A stretch of 64,000 bases of DNA, taken from Dastarcus helophoroides. Taxonomy: Eukaryota; Arthropoda; Insecta; Coleoptera; Bothrideridae. The stretch lies in assembly GCA_028583605.1 (NCBI GenBank), contig CM053329.1, positions 7,316,001 to 7,380,000 on the forward strand, in the 5' to 3' direction. Under the pieces are notes generated by a model. It worked only from the letters and a program-made list of their open reading frames with translations, searched no databases and was not told where the DNA came from. Both the position numbers and the translations under genes were made by a program. Shown piece by piece: positions 45,430 through 57,509 of the stretch. Numbering within the stretch: the stretch's first letter is position 1; each line of letters starts with the position of its first letter.

Positions 45430-47345
45430 TCGAAAAAAAAAACTTGATCAAAAATTTCGAGTTAAATGCTCCAAATTTTTTCAACAGTTTTTCACAGTTT
45501 TGAGTTAAAAACAATCGAAGCATTTTGACAGCAAAGTCAAATTTCGACTTTCAACCCAAAATTCTGAAATTAACGTTAAAAGAATTGCGGGTATTTAATT
45601 CGAAATTGTTGTTCATGTGATATGTGATATCCTACTGTTCTTCGTCGATATGCCATCGGGAGCTATGACGCCACTTTGCGTATAATCCCCATGATATACC
45701 TGCTATAGAAGAAAACACTTCAAAATTTCTAAAAAATAAAATGTTCACAAAATTTGGGGTTTAAAGTCAAAATTTAATTTAGAGTAAATTTGAAAAAAAA
45801 ACTGAAAAATAAACGTCGAAAGTTGCAAAAAAAATCTGGAAGTTTCTGGTTGAGTCAAAATGTAACGTTTAAATTGAAAATTTCGAGATTAAAGTTGAAC
45901 TTCGACTTTAAAACTGAAATTTGAAGATTAAAAGTCGAGCACTCTTTGGAATTTCTAACAAAATTTTATACAATTTTCTGCATGAAAGATAAATTTCACA
46001 ATACAAAATTTTCAAAAAAAAAAAAGAAATCTGGAATTTGGGAGCTTAAAGTCGAGATTTTAAGCTTAAAGTCGAGATTTTAAGCTTAAAGTAGAAATAT
46101 GAAGAAGAATATCGAAGATGATAAAAAAAAATATTTCTCGAAATTTTGAAATTAAAATCGAGCCGTAGGTTTTAAGAAATATTGAGAACGGTCGAGTTTT
46201 AAATCTAAATTTCAAAGATGTAAAATTTCGAAAAAAAAAATCGTAAAATTTTAGGGAAAAACTCCATAATGCCTTTGCAACTCCTAGCAAGTACAGCTGG
46301 TACTATCGTACAGGCTGAAGGCCGGACTGTTTCTTAAAAACTGGCGATGAATTGGGCCGCGAGGGGGAGTCGAACTCTACTCTCTTAGAACAACAGTTTG
46401 GTGCTATATTATTCGACCACGTCCTCCTTTGAAGTAGAAATTTCGCTTTTAAGTTCTAAATTTTTAATGAAATCATTTCAAAATTTTTACGAAAAAATGC
46501 TTCTCGAACTTGTCGAAAGTCGAAATGTGGACATTAAATTCAAAAGATTTTGGAATGTTCAAAAAAAAGATTTATTTTAATTTTCGAAATAAAAGATTTT
46601 CGAAGTTAAATTCAAAATTTCAAGGAAAATCTTCGAAAAATATATTTCAGGAGTTTCGATTTTTGGCCTAAATTTGAATTGATTTGGAGCTGGAAGTTGA
46701 AATTTTAAGGAAGAATTTAATTATTAGGGAGGAAACCTAAAAACGTAAAAATAATTTTTTTATAGAAATTTCAAATTTTGGATAATTTTTTACAAAGCAA
46801 TGTTTATAAATTGAGTATTTAATCGAAAATTTCAGTTTAAGTTAGTATTATCTAAGGTAAACTTTAAAATTTTAGAAAGTCAATATTTTAGGAGAAAACT
46901 GGACATTTTTAAAGAATGTTTTCGAAATTTTAAATTGATATTGAGATTTTCAGATAGAACGTAAAATTGTTCACAATTTTTTTCTAATTATCATATTTTA
47001 GGCAAACTTATACGTTTAAAATAGTTAATGCTCCAAGAAATCAATACGTAATTTAATATCTGTTAGACTCGAAATAACTTAAGAATTAAAAAAAGTCTCG
47101 AAAGTTTGAGTTTTATATTGCAATTTTTTCATATTGGTAGTTATAAAAAGCAATTTCGAGAATTTCTTTTTTTCTTTAGAAATTTCAAGTAAGATTGAAA
47201 TTTTGAATTAAAATTGAAATTTTGAAGATTAAACTTGAAAAAACATGGACATTGATAAAAAACATTTATCGATATTTCTAGTTTAAATTCGAAACGATTT
47301 TAAATTCGAAATCTCAAATTTAAATCCAAACTTTCGGGAACTTTA
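45430..47345. repeat. A/T minisatellite block, mainly in AAAGTCGAAA orientation, with exact 20-bp units
   Basis: At 46043-46062 and 46063-46082 the 20-bp unit AGCTTAAAGTCGAGATTTTA is exactly repeated, and a third unit (46083-46102) differs at four positions. This fixes the period near 20 bp. Elsewhere units are diverged. Unique DNA at 45610-45710 and a SINE head at 46345-46430 interrupt the block. Confidence 0.8.
46345..46430 (-). mobile_element. tRNA-derived SINE head (or tRNA pseudogene)
   Basis: Minus strand: GGAGGACGTGGTCGAATAAT (A-box region TGGTCGAAT), TTGTTCTAAGAGAG as anticodon-arm relic, GAGTTCGACTCCC B box, then CTCGCGGCCC. The B-box stem pairs well (GAGTT...GACTC with the TTCGA loop), the acceptor stem does not. 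Confidence 0.55.
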
Positions 47346-47349
47346 CTAA

Positions 47350-48055
47350 CGAACGACGTTATTTAATGGCTCACATTATATTTTGCTTCTAAACAAAGGG
47401 TAAATTCTTAAATATAAAGACTAGTCTAACTCAAATAAAAACTTTGGCTAATTGTCTCCATCTATTCGCAAACTTTGCAACAAGGTTTAATAGAAATAGG
47501 TGCATATAGCTCCGTTATAGAATAAAACGATGTAAAATTATCCCGGACAACAAAGGAAAAATCCATTTAAGTCCCGAGTACAGCCATTTTAAATCTCTCT
47601 GACAAAAAAGGGCTTTCTGTTCGTGTTTAAAATAGGCGAATAAGTTTTCCCAAGTGAACTGAAGAAGCGTTTAGAATATCAAGAGGTCTCTTTTATAATA
47701 CCGGCTTTTAAACCGTCTAGTAAGTGCAAGATGTGTTCATTGAAACAACGGTTTCTAACCACAACATGTTAATATTGTCGTTGGTTTCTCAAGAAAAAAT
47801 AATCGATCTTTTCCGATTTTTTATTTTTATGTTCAGTTAACCTTTTCTGCGTTTTTACGCTATAATACCTTCTAATGAAAATGAAACCTAAGAAAGAAAA
47901 AAAGTCTGACTACAAGTAAATTTCTGTAAACTTTGATAATTACATAATTTACTCTGTTTTTATATTTAAATAATTTTTATGTATTTTCTTTTGTACGACT
48001 GTTGAGTTTCAAACAAATTTCGGTTAGATTGTAACTGTAAATGTTTAGAAATTTT
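47350..48055. other. No gene seen
   Basis: A/T-rich unique DNA without recognisable features. Confidence 0.4.
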
Positions 48056-48061
48056 TTTTAC

Positions 48062-48500
48062 TATACTCTGTTCACTCAAGAGATATAGTTAGGCCACTCC
48101 CCCTTAAAAAAAGGACAAGTTCACACTATATCAAGAAATAAATCAATATTCTCTTTATTTTTTTTGCGAAGTATTAGTATTTCTATTCATGTTTTATTGG
48201 ATTTTTATTCGCCAGTTACTCCTCTCACAATTCGCTTCTTAGGGCAATCTATAACAGATTGCCAATCCTTATCAGAAGGTTACTGAAAATTTAGGATTGT
48301 GAAAGGAGTAGCTGGCGAAGAAAAAGCCAATAAAATATGAATAGAAATAAATCAATGTTACTAATTAAGCAATCAACTAAATTTTTTTGGTGTGTGCGAT
48401 AAGGGGATTTTCAGAGTCAACCAATAGAAATACTTTTTTCAAATATCCCGTTTTGTTTCAGGGAGTGGCCTAACTATTTCTATTGGGTGAACAGAGTATA
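48062..48500. mobile_element. MITE with outer and inner inverted repeats, about 0.44 kb
   Basis: Outer arms are TATACTCTGTTCACTCAAGA and, as complement, TATACTCTGTTCACCCAATA, both continuing through ATAGTTAGGCCACTCCC; TA repeats at the ends fit a TA duplication. Inside lie inner arms of about 54 bp (48178-48231 with 48294-48348: TATTTCTATTCATGTTTTAT, TCGCCAGTTACTCCT), and a central hairpin GGCAATCT-ATAAC-AGATTGCC (48243-48263). This looks like one MITE inside another; the inner one is related to 5340-5545. Confidence 0.8.
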
Positions 48501-48509
48501 AAAATCTGG

Positions 48510-49255
48510 GGTTTTGGATACGGAGATCAACTCTTAAAGCAGCATACATTTTTTTACAGCTTGTCTAAACACTATTTTGAATCAAACTAATTTGGCAAGA
48601 AATTATCAAATAATTCTATAAACATTTTATACAATAAAAAGAACGGTATTAAAGTTGTTGCTTCAGAATTATAAATTGTTTGGTATTTACTGTTTTACTT
48701 GGCAGCGATGCAAAAATTACAGAATTTAGATATAAATAATAACAAAGAACATAACATACACTACAATTGAAAAATATAAGGATGGCACTAGTTATTTGTT
48801 AATCACGTTTGTCCTATTACTTTGTTTGTTGCGTCTTACTAGTTCGCCCAATTAAACAATAATGATTTTTTAACTTTTATTTAATAGAATAACTAATAAT
48901 TTATTCGTATAACCGAGTAACTTAAGGTGTGATTGCTGGCTTATAATTGGTATTCCACACATATTAGAATATTCAATATTTCGAAATCTGGAAAGCACAA
49001 TTACGTACCTCCTTATAGCTCTAGTTACTTGTAAACATTCGACAGACGTCTGGAACCTACGAGTCACTTCTTCCTAATAGCTTCTATTAAAAGAGAATAC
49101 TCTGGTAAGCAACTTTTAATTTCGCATTTTGTTTCAATAATGTATTTTCGTTTGTTACTGTGTGGTAAAAACGTATCAATAATTTTAATTTATTTATAAA
49201 TGAATTCATAAATTGAATTATGTTGCAGTAATTTTGCCGCAAATATTATTAAAAT
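48510..49255. other. No gene seen
   Basis: A/T-rich unique DNA; small ORFs only. Confidence 0.4.
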
Positions 49256-49259
49256 GTCA

Positions 49260-51030
49260 TCAAACTTTTCAAAGAACAGTATTAGAAAAACTCAAAAAAT
49301 CAAGTTTAAAGTTAAAATTCCCTGAAAGGGTAAAAATTGAAAATTTAAACCTGGAATTAAAAAAATCTGATACAAAAATTTGGAATTGAAAACTTAAAAT
49401 TTGAAACATAAAATGAGTTGTCATTTCATAAGATCGAAATTACCATAATAAGTCAAAAAAATTTAAAAAAGTGAAAATTTGACTTTGGAATTAAAGTATA
49501 TATAGTCAATTTTCAAAAATAAAAACATAATTCGAAAACTCGACATAAAGTCGACGTGTTAAAATTAATATTTCCTAAAAAAATGCTTGAATACTGAAAA
49601 TATTAATTTTTAAGAAATATTTAAAGAGTGTTATGTGGTTGTGTGTGTTATTGGAAATCTTATATACGTCATTATCAAGGTTGTCGAGAGAATTTACGGG
49701 CCCGAGGGCAAATACGAAGTCCGAGTCTACCAGCAAATTAAGTGTAGGGGCAAAAATAATTAGATTAGTAGGACCAAAAAAAAAATTATAAAATGACGAA
49801 GGGGTTTTACTTCATAATTTTTGTTTTGACATTTTTGAAAACTATTAGCTTTTTTCTCAATCTTTCAACTTTTCAGGAAATTTTGTACTTGAAAATGTTT
49901 ACCCGTTTTAAAAATTTCCACTTGTTTTGAAACAAAATTCGAACTGTTCACTTGACAGACTATTTTGAAAAATTCGATTTTTATTGAACGACTTATTTAA
50001 AACTGTTATAAATATATTGAAAATGTCATATCCATTTTTTTCAAATTTTCGACTCTCATAATTTTGACTGTTTCTCGAAATGTTGACGTAATTTCAAAAT
50101 TTCAACTTCAGTTTGAAGCTTTTTTGAAAATTTCATTTTCTTTCAACTTTTTGATCTTTTAAAAATTTTGACCAGAAATTTCTATTTTTTTGAATATCTT
50201 TGAAGTTCAATCATATTTTGGAGAATTGGATTTTTTTTTCAATTTCTTATGTTGAAAACACTGACTTATTTAAAATGTTTTATTTTTTTATTTTGCATTT
50301 TCTTTTAAATTTTAATATTTTTTCAAAATTCTGACTTGAAAATGACGACTTTATTGCAAAGTCTGACTTCGATATTCATTGAAAATTTTAGCCTTTTTGA
50401 ACATTTCGACTATTTTGAATATTTTGACTTATTATATCTCGAAATTTCGACCTTCATATATAAATTTCACTTTTATTAGAAAAATTAAATTTTTTTAATC
50501 GACTTTTCAAGAATTTTGAATCTTCTCTAAAAATTTCGATTATTTTTTACTTCGACTTTCGAACTTTCAACTTCTTTCTTGAAACTTCGAACTTTTGTAA
50601 ATTGGACTTCTTCAAAAATTCGCCTTTTCTTGATAATTTCGAATTTTTTTTGAACCTGACTATTTTAATTGCCAATTTTTAAAATTGTGAACGAATTGTA
50701 TAAAACGAACTTGAGAATAAATCTCGACGTTGAAGCTGTCATTTTAAAACGGAGTATTTTTCAAGTGAAAAGTTATAAATTTCAGAAGAAGAATCTTCAA
50801 GTTTAAAATCTTGACAGGAATATTTTGAGAAAATGAGCGAACATTTCGAGTAAAAATTTAAAGTCATATAAAAGTCGGAATTTCAAATAATGAAGCCGAA
50901 ATTTCCAAAAATCGAGATTTACAAAGGCAAACAATATTGCAATAATAAAATAAAAACTGAAAGTTTAAACTAGAAATTTTCAGAAGTAAATTGAAATTTT
51001 CAGTTTCAAAAATGTTAAAAATGAGCTTGC
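49260..51030. repeat. A/T minisatellite block, two orientations
   Basis: 49280-49620 is mainly in the GAAAATTTGACTTTGG / AAGTCGACG sense, 49810-50680 in the CGAAATTTCGACC / TTTTGACTT sense, and 50700-51025 in the opposite sense again. A non-array interval at 49630-49790 carries GGGCCCGAGGGCAAATACGA, possibly a transposon end. Confidence 0.7.
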
Positions 51031-51039
51031 CTATTCCTT

Positions 51040-51880
51040 TGGTTGATGTTTGTGATCCTTCCTATCGAATCGATTCGTGGTTTATGAAAATAGATACTTT
51101 GTTAATTCTGGAAATATATACATGTTAAATACGATGTAACCAAAGTTACAAAGGTCACTGAGTGAAGTAACCCGACTTATACTACGGGTTGCATTATTGC
51201 AACATCCATTAATAGATCTTGGGATTACGTTTTAGGCATTTCACATTAACTAATAAATGTCAATTAACAAATCACTCGATGATAGTAAGATCTCTGGAAT
51301 AGATACGCACTCGATTAATAACTATAATTTGGAAATGTTTACAGCGAATTTTCCATCGGCCTATTCCTGTTAGCCTCTGTTTCGTCTTAGCGATCTTTCT
51401 TGATTCTCGCTGTACTCTTTGTGCGCATCTTTGTCTTTTATTGCTTCTCTCTCCATTACTTCCACCACTTACATACTCATTCGCCATCTTGACCCCCCAT
51501 AAAATCAACTTGGTGTATTTTTGGGTTTATCAATGACTTGTATTTCGTTTTGTTCGCAGAATTCGATTTTTCTCAGTTGATTTATTTATAATGTTAATTT
51601 TTTTAGAATGTTTTCAGAAGCCTTCATGGTTGAATCTTGAAAGATAATAGCATCCATTTTTCCGCGTTTTTCATGACTTAAATGTGTCACTTACGTCACT
51701 TCCGTTTAGAAACAGTGACGCTATTAAACTCAGATTTTCAAATTTTTATTTTATTGTACAGTTGGTCAAAGAGGAAAAATGTTTGCTTCTTTTCATTATA
51801 CAAATCAATTGATTAGTCGATTTGTTGACAATCGGTAGTGAAATGGCTTTAGAATCAGTTTGCGAAAAGGTTACTATTAA
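51040..51880. other. No gene recognised
   Basis: Unique DNA. A 78-codon minus-strand ORF (51272-51508) is Arg/Lys-rich but has no known match or splice context. Confidence 0.35.
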
Positions 51881-51889
51881 TTTCCAGTT

Positions 51890-52330
51890 GAAATGAGCTC
51901 GGGCGAATTTAATGCCAAGTTAATTAGAGTCGCAATCTAATTAGTCTAATTAGTTTGAATTTTCATCCGATGTGTTAATTACCAGACGTGCCTCAACAGA
52001 ATTACCTTTGGTGCATTGCATGCCGCTGTCTGTCAGTATTGACGTAAACCGTTTGACTGATTCCCTTTCCGAATACTAATGGCCATCAAATGATGGCCGT
52101 CGGTCGAGCTCGTACAACGCGCTTTCCAAGGCAAATCATGCGGATTCGGACACTAATCCATTTTATCACTATCTGATTTTCCGATGCTGTGTCAGAGTTG
52201 TCCGCATACCCCTATTATTAACGGATAATAACCCCATGATGAATTACAGCCGTCTTTCAGCAGAAATGCTACATGATACGGTTGTTCGCAAATTAATTCT
52301 TCTGGTTATGAATGGCTGTAAACAAACAGT
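51890..52330. promoter_or_regulatory. Candidate intronic enhancer with homeodomain sites
   Basis: TTAATTAG (51920), CTAATTAG (51937), CTAATTAG (51946) and TTAATTAC (51975) lie within 63 bp. Balanced, non-repetitive DNA with CG-containing words follows, including the palindrome GGCCATCAAATGATGGCC near 52081-52099. ATTA-core clusters are bound by homeodomain proteins. It is a candidate only. Confidence 0.35.
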
Positions 52331-52587
52331 GAGGTTATTTTTTTCTCTCACTCCGAATGCATGTTAGTGGAGTATTATTATTAAAAAAGTAGTACGAAAT
52401 TTTATATTATGTATTTGCACATGTGTTTTGTTTTAATTCTTCATAACATGTTACTAAAAGTTTATTTTACAAACCTAATAAACTGAACATTTTTAAAATT
52501 CTTCTAGAACATTTTAAAAACCTTCAAAAACATTGTATGACTGTGAGTGTTCATTTAACAAAACGAAATATTCGTCTGCTTTTACAT

Positions 52588-52705
52588 TATAGCATATTGA
52601 ACAAACTGTGTAATGTTAAATTGGTTATTAGCAATTGTAAGATGCATGTATTCCTTTAAATGATGTAATTGTCCAAAATCTACTAGATGTTCTAAGAACG
52701 TTATT
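52588..52705. repeat. Dispersed repeat, partner of 43930-44065
   Basis: Same ordered words as at 43930-44065, with a small insertion near 52650. Confidence 0.5.
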
Positions 52706-52979
52706 AGAGGAGCTTATCCGCCGAGGCGGTTGAATAGAATGAGTGGTACGCAGGTACTGACTTCTCAATTTTTTTGGAACGGGGGACCTACTTAAACAGA
52801 CCCAAATGGTCCCTAAACTAGTAGATGTTTGAAAATATACGTATAAGTTTCTGTTGTCGAAAAAATCCTCGGTGTTTTTTATTATCTAACCGTATAACAG
52901 TGCAATACCCGCTAGAGGTGATGATTCGTCTCATTAGTTTATTATTAAAGCACAACTCTTAGGAGCACTGCGAGTAAGA

Positions 52980-53860
52980 TGCAGAAATAAAGATAAACTG
53001 CGATGAACCACCTTGTTAAGTAAGGATAATTTGTAATTTTAGGGGAAAACTCCGTTCGGCAATGAATCCCATAGTCTGGAAGTTCTATAGAAAAAAAGAG
53101 TCTTCACAGGCAGAAGACCTTACTTTACCAAACTGGAATGTACAGGAATTTTCTGTCTTCGACTATCTTGTATACCTCAAGAATCTTGCCCTTGGATGTT
53201 CAAACCCATCAGCTCCTGCGAGCATCTCCCATAAAAGTAATTGTAGAAAGGTACAACCATCCGCCTGTGCTCCAGTATTTTGAGGGAATTGGTAAACTTT
53301 CTTCATCAATTAGGCGAATGTCTTCTGTAAATTGACTCCAAAAGAGCCAAAGTGTAATTTTGGGGCTGAACTCCAAACATGCGAAAAGTATTCTACTGTT
53401 GGTCTAAGTTGAGCTTTGTAGAGATTGAGCAAATGATGAGATGTGAAGTATTTTTTTAGGTCTAAAAAGAAAACCCAGTTTAGAAGCGGCCTTGGCAACG
53501 TCTCAAGAGATATTGGTAGTGGCATTTACTCCTAAGATGGACACATTAGATCCCATCGGGAGGATTTTACCGCCCATGAGGATGTTGGTTGCATTATCTC
53601 TTCATGATTTTTCTTTCCCCATTAGTCCCGTTTAATCATTTGTATCTGCTGTTCCCTTAGCCCTTAGCCTATCTGAAGCAGCGACATATAATGGTTTGTC
53701 GGAGAGAAATAATGACACCAGCTTGTGTAGACTAGAAACATAGTAGGAGGCAGAAGTGACCCCTGAGGTGCCCCTGTAATTAATGCCTTCGATAAAATAC
53801 CATCAACGACGACCTGAAGAGATCTGCCGGACTAAATATCAAATGACAAGGACACTGCAG
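52980..53860 (-). pseudogene. Jockey/CR1-like LINE relic, copy A2
   Basis: Read downward on the minus strand: a DGI-like VVV segment with LITGAPQGS-like residues and FL-VYTS near 53780, NILMGGKILPMGSNVSILGV at about 53590-53530, and KKYFTSHHLLNLYKAQLRP then TVEYFSHVWSSAPK (53460-53360). At the 5' side on the + strand, 53150-52990, is the C-terminal FFSIELPDYGIHCR-type stretch, matching the RTSRLWNSLP-type ending of this family. Frames change several times. It is the same protein family as 23215-24215, inverted. Confidence 0.85.
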
Positions 53861-53929
53861 AAGTCCATAAGATATTAATTTGAAGAGAAGAGATCGGTGC
53901 TTCTGTCGAAGGCTTCAATGCCACAATTT

Positions 53930-54040
53930 TAACCTCGCCAATTTTTTTATAGAAATTTTGGCTTCTTTCAAAATTTCTGCCTTCAGTTTTCAATTTTTTC
54001 TTGAAAGTAAAAATTTCTACCACCAGTTTCTGCATGTTCT
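53930..54040. repeat. Short A/T minisatellite piece
   Basis: Units ATAGAAATTTTGGCTTC, TTCAAAATTTCTGCC and GAAAGTAAAAATTTC, adjoining the LINE relic. Confidence 0.4.
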
Positions 54041-54049
54041 AATATAAGA

Positions 54050-54900
54050 AATAGTTTATTAATTTTTCGATCTAAATCCTACATTAATTATGAACATCTT
54101 GGGGTATAATTGCTTCTGCAATCTGATAGAAAAAAGTCCAACTAGGGTAATATGATAATAGCATAGATAGTTTAAGATGCTTTTAACTTAACATGATCAG
54201 ATATCCTGTCGTGCAGAATTCTAAGCATATAAGCCCCAACGAGCATGAAATCCCGTCTTGCTCTCAGCAGCTTCGGCACCGTAAGACACTAAATACCAAA
54301 TTAATGGCTCTTCCGGATCATAATGAATGCAAGCAAACATGCATACGCAGCTAGAGTGTAACAACGTAGGTGACACCGCACAAAACGGCACCTAATAAAT
54401 AACCAGTTTACGTTCAACACTCGAGTTGTAATTTACCAGAGTGAGATTATGGGTAGGTATAATTAATTACGCAAACATGTGTAGGGTGAGCGTCTGCATG
54501 AATACATGGGACGACTCTTCATTGTTTTTATGGAAATCGACCACAATGGAAAACAATTCGGCTTCGTTTCTGTTTGTAATATAATTAGTTGATGCCGTGA
54601 AGCAGGCGACCATGACTCACTGCGACAACAATTAACTAGGGACAGAAGGTCGTGACAATTCATTATAATTGTTTTTAATTTGTAATTGCCATAAAATTAC
54701 TAGTATTTGTTATCTTCACTTAATGTTTATGTTCCTATTTTTAATTATCGAGCAATAAAAATATACAAAATAACGGAAATTCCAGATGTTCAAAACAAAA
54801 CAATTATGTATTTGCAAATCATCAATTCTAATTCTTAACGATATTTCAATTTCAATTCTAATACATAAATCTTGATTTTATTTACATAACATTGCAGGAA
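54050..54900. other. Unique island, no gene recognised
   Basis: 54200-54660 is balanced, non-repetitive DNA with ATTA words. A 66-codon minus-strand ORF there is unlike any known family. Confidence 0.35.
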
Positions 54901-54913
54901 GCATGGAATGTAT

Positions 54914-54918
<5 letters not shown>

Positions 54919-54959
<41 letters not shown>
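54919..54959. repeat. (AT)n microsatellite
   Basis: About 20 AT dinucleotides followed by ATATATAAATAAATAAA. It precedes a tRNA-like SINE head by about 25 bp. Confidence 0.97.
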
Positions 54960-54965
<6 letters not shown>

Positions 54966-54984
54966 TAAATAAATAAAATTAAAT

Positions 54985-55060
54985 TAGGATGACGTGCGAT
55001 CGTTCAATTAGGAGAGCAGTGAAAAGTGATTTCAGGTTCGGTCCCCTGTAGCGTCAAAAC
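54985..55060 (+). mobile_element. tRNA-derived SINE head (or tRNA pseudogene)
   Basis: GGATGACGTGCGATCGTTCA, then ATTAGGAGAGCAG, then GGTTCGGTCCCC (B box) and TGTAGCGTCA. Order and spacing of A- and B-box regions suit a tRNA-derived head. 55060-55320 may be its body and shows no protein. Confidence 0.55.
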
Positions 55061-55324
55061 ATTGTTGATTCTACTACCATTCTAGCATCTAACACAAGTG
55101 ATCTGTGATTGCACCCTTTGTGGTGATGGTGCCTTGGGTTGATGCAAAAATAGTGCAAGATCTTGAACAACTAATAAAACAAGTTCATCACATCTGAACA
55201 GCTATTCACCCTCTATCAAGCGCAAGAGTACTATTTGCGTGCCTGGAATTTACCACTAAAGCATACATTAGTCCTTTTGAATTATATTCAAAGAAAAAAG
55301 TTTCGTTCGGTTGGGGATTAAATG

Positions 55325-55450
55325 TTGACTATGTTCACTGGAGCATAAGAGGATAGTTGGCAACATGTAGCTCTTCTACAAGTACTTTCATGTAAGATGT
55401 TCACAAAAACTAGTGGCTTTCATCTTTCATTCCTTATTTCATACAAAAAG
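55325..55450 (+). pseudogene. Jockey/CR1-like LINE fragment, copy A3
   Basis: LEHKRIVGNM-stop-LFYKYFHVRCSQKLVAFI matches the LEHRR-VG-L-LFYKYFHG-C--EL segment seen in copies A1 and A4. Only about 40 codons survive. Confidence 0.65.
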
Positions 55451-55509
55451 ACTGCTTTAGCTATTTTGGATTTGGGATGGATTGCGTAAAATTAGGCAAA
55501 CATTCTACG

Positions 55510-56435
55510 GAGACTCGTTTTCTTAAAATTTTGACTTTTTTAATCTCGAGTGATTAAAGAGCATCGGGATTTTTTTTATGAATTTCTAATATTTTCTCCA
55601 AATTTAGAACTTTTCCTCAAAATGGCGTGTTTAATCTTTGAATTTGTATTTAGTTTTTTTTAACAATTTTTGTAAACTCGAAATTTCGACATTTCTAGAA
55701 GTTTTCCTTTTTTCGACCTTTATCTCGAAATTTCTTCTATAAACGCGAAAATCCAATTTTTTGGCACACTATTTATCGTAAACTAATATTTTGCTTTTTT
55801 AGTTTTTTGTAGTCTTGAACTATCAACAATTTTTAGTAACGAGAGTTCTGTAGTAACTTTTTTCTTAAATTATCGGCTTTAAAATCAAAATTTCTACTAC
55901 TTGTTTTAGAAATCTGGACTTTCTTCCAAGTTGGGACATTAATTCTGAAATTATGATTACTATCTGAAAATTTACTTAAATACTTTTTATAAACTCTTGA
56001 GCTTTTTACGAATTTTTAACTTCGTCCTAATAGGTTCAAGTTTACACCTTCAATTTTTTAATTTAACTTTCGATTTTAATCTCGAAACATCAAGAATTGG
56101 TAAAAATTAAGATTTTTTTTGAATTATAACAATAATAGATTTTTTTCTTGAAAATTCGGATTTTATAACTTGAAGTTTCTAATTTTAACTCGAAATGTTC
56201 AGAATTTTGTTTCATATAAAAATAATGATTCTTTTTGGAAGCTTCCAACTATCGGTTGTATTATTTTTTCTTCTGCTATTAAAAAATTTATTACAAAATC
56301 GATTTTTTTCTAGAAATTTTGACTTCTAGTTGAACATTAATCTAGTTTAAGCTGGATTCTGTTTAAAAACATCTGATTTTGGTTTTTGAAATTTCAACTT
56401 TCTTCTCTAATTCCACATTTACACCTTTAATTTAT
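55510..56435. repeat. A/T minisatellite block
   Basis: Units such as CTCGAAATTTCGACATTTC, TCGACCTTTATCTCGAAATT and GAAATTTTGACTTC, degenerate. It is followed at once by the poly(CTT) tail of the RTE-like LINE. Confidence 0.65.
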
Positions 56436-56438
56436 TGT

Positions 56439-57065
56439 CTTCTCCTTCTTCTTCTTCTTCTTATTCTTTTTAGAGATCTTGCGATCTGTTAATTTTCGTT
56501 ATGCCTATGTTGTAGTTCCTGGGATGTTGACTACCAACTATCCTTTCATCTTTTAGGTGGTCTTCCGGGGGGACGAGTGCCTGTTGGTTTTCCTTCCAGT
56601 GCGATGCATGATAATCGATCTTTTCTCATTCTGTTTATGTGAGCGTACCATTATCTCCTTCTTCGTCTACCCCATAGCACGATATCCTGTATACCGTACT
56701 GCTCTCTAATCTGTGTGTTTCTTACTCTGTCTCTTCTAGTCTTTCCCGCTATAGTTCTTAAAGTTTTCATCTCTGCTACTCTTAGCATACTCTTGGTCTT
56801 GTTGGTTTCTTCTCGTGCCTCTATTCCGTATGTCACGATTGGTCTTGTACATGTTTTGTATATTTTCATCTTGCTGCCTGGGCGCATATATTGATTGTTC
56901 CAAATGGTCTCTCATAGGCAGCCTGATATTGCGGCTGCTTTGTTGATTTGGCTTCTTAAGTCGTTTATAGAGGTCCACTCGAGAGATTAACACCGAGGTA
57001 CTTAAACTGGGTAACTTTCCTTATGGGATGATTTTCAATGACGAGTAGCTTTCTCGAAAGACAAA
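56439..57065 (-). pseudogene. RTE-like LINE 3' end with (AAG)n tail
   Basis: Minus strand: a KYLGV-like segment near 57000-57030 (FKYLGVNLSS in a shifted frame), NKAA-ISGCL-like piece, GSKMKIYKTCTRPIVTYGIE, ETNKTKSMLRVAEMKTLRTI, GKTRRDRVRNTQIREQYGI, QDIVLWGRRRRR, a stop, then WYAHINRMRKDRL and PTGTRPPGRPPKR. This is the C-terminal part of the RTE/BovB-like ORF2 with its 'RRDRVRN' and 'GRPPKRW' blocks. The coding end is followed by (AAG)n (CTT on the + strand, 56439-56463), a usual RTE-type tail. It is 5'-truncated and frameshifted. Confidence 0.88.
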
Positions 57066-57179
57066 ACTTGCGTTCAAGAATTCATAACAATCTAAACCCA
57101 TTCTCTCCTCCAATTCGTAGGATGCTCTGAGCAGTGCTGTGTTCTCCATTGAAGCTAAAGAAGCACAGCTTTCATTGCA

Positions 57180-57505
57180 AAATGATTTTTTTTAATAAAT
57201 TCCGAATTTTTTCTGGAAATGTCGACTTTTTTCGGGAACTTTTTACTTAGAATTGAAGATGTTTATTTTCTTCCTAATATTTCCAACTTCCTCTTGAAAT
57301 TTCTGACATCTGGAACTTTCAATGTTGCTAGAAATTCTTAGGCTATAAGTCAAAATTTCGTTTTTTTTTCCTTAGAATTTTCCAGTTCTTTTTAACAAAA
57401 TTTCGGCTTTTTCTCGAAATTCTGAATTTCAATTTCTAAAGTTCGTTTTATTTTTCCAGATTTAACTTTAAAACTTCATTTTTTCATGTTCCCTAAAATT
57501 TGGAT
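57180..57505. repeat. A/T minisatellite block, short
   Basis: Units GAAATGTCGACTTTTTTC, TTGAAATTTCTGAC, CTCGAAATTCTGAATTTC. Confidence 0.6.
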
Positions 57506-57509
57506 GTTC

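Noticed and set aside
26725..55060. Functional tRNA genes at 26.7, 28.4, 46.3 and 55.0 kb
   Set aside because: A- and B-box regions are present, but acceptor and anticodon stems do not fold well and tails are SINE-like.
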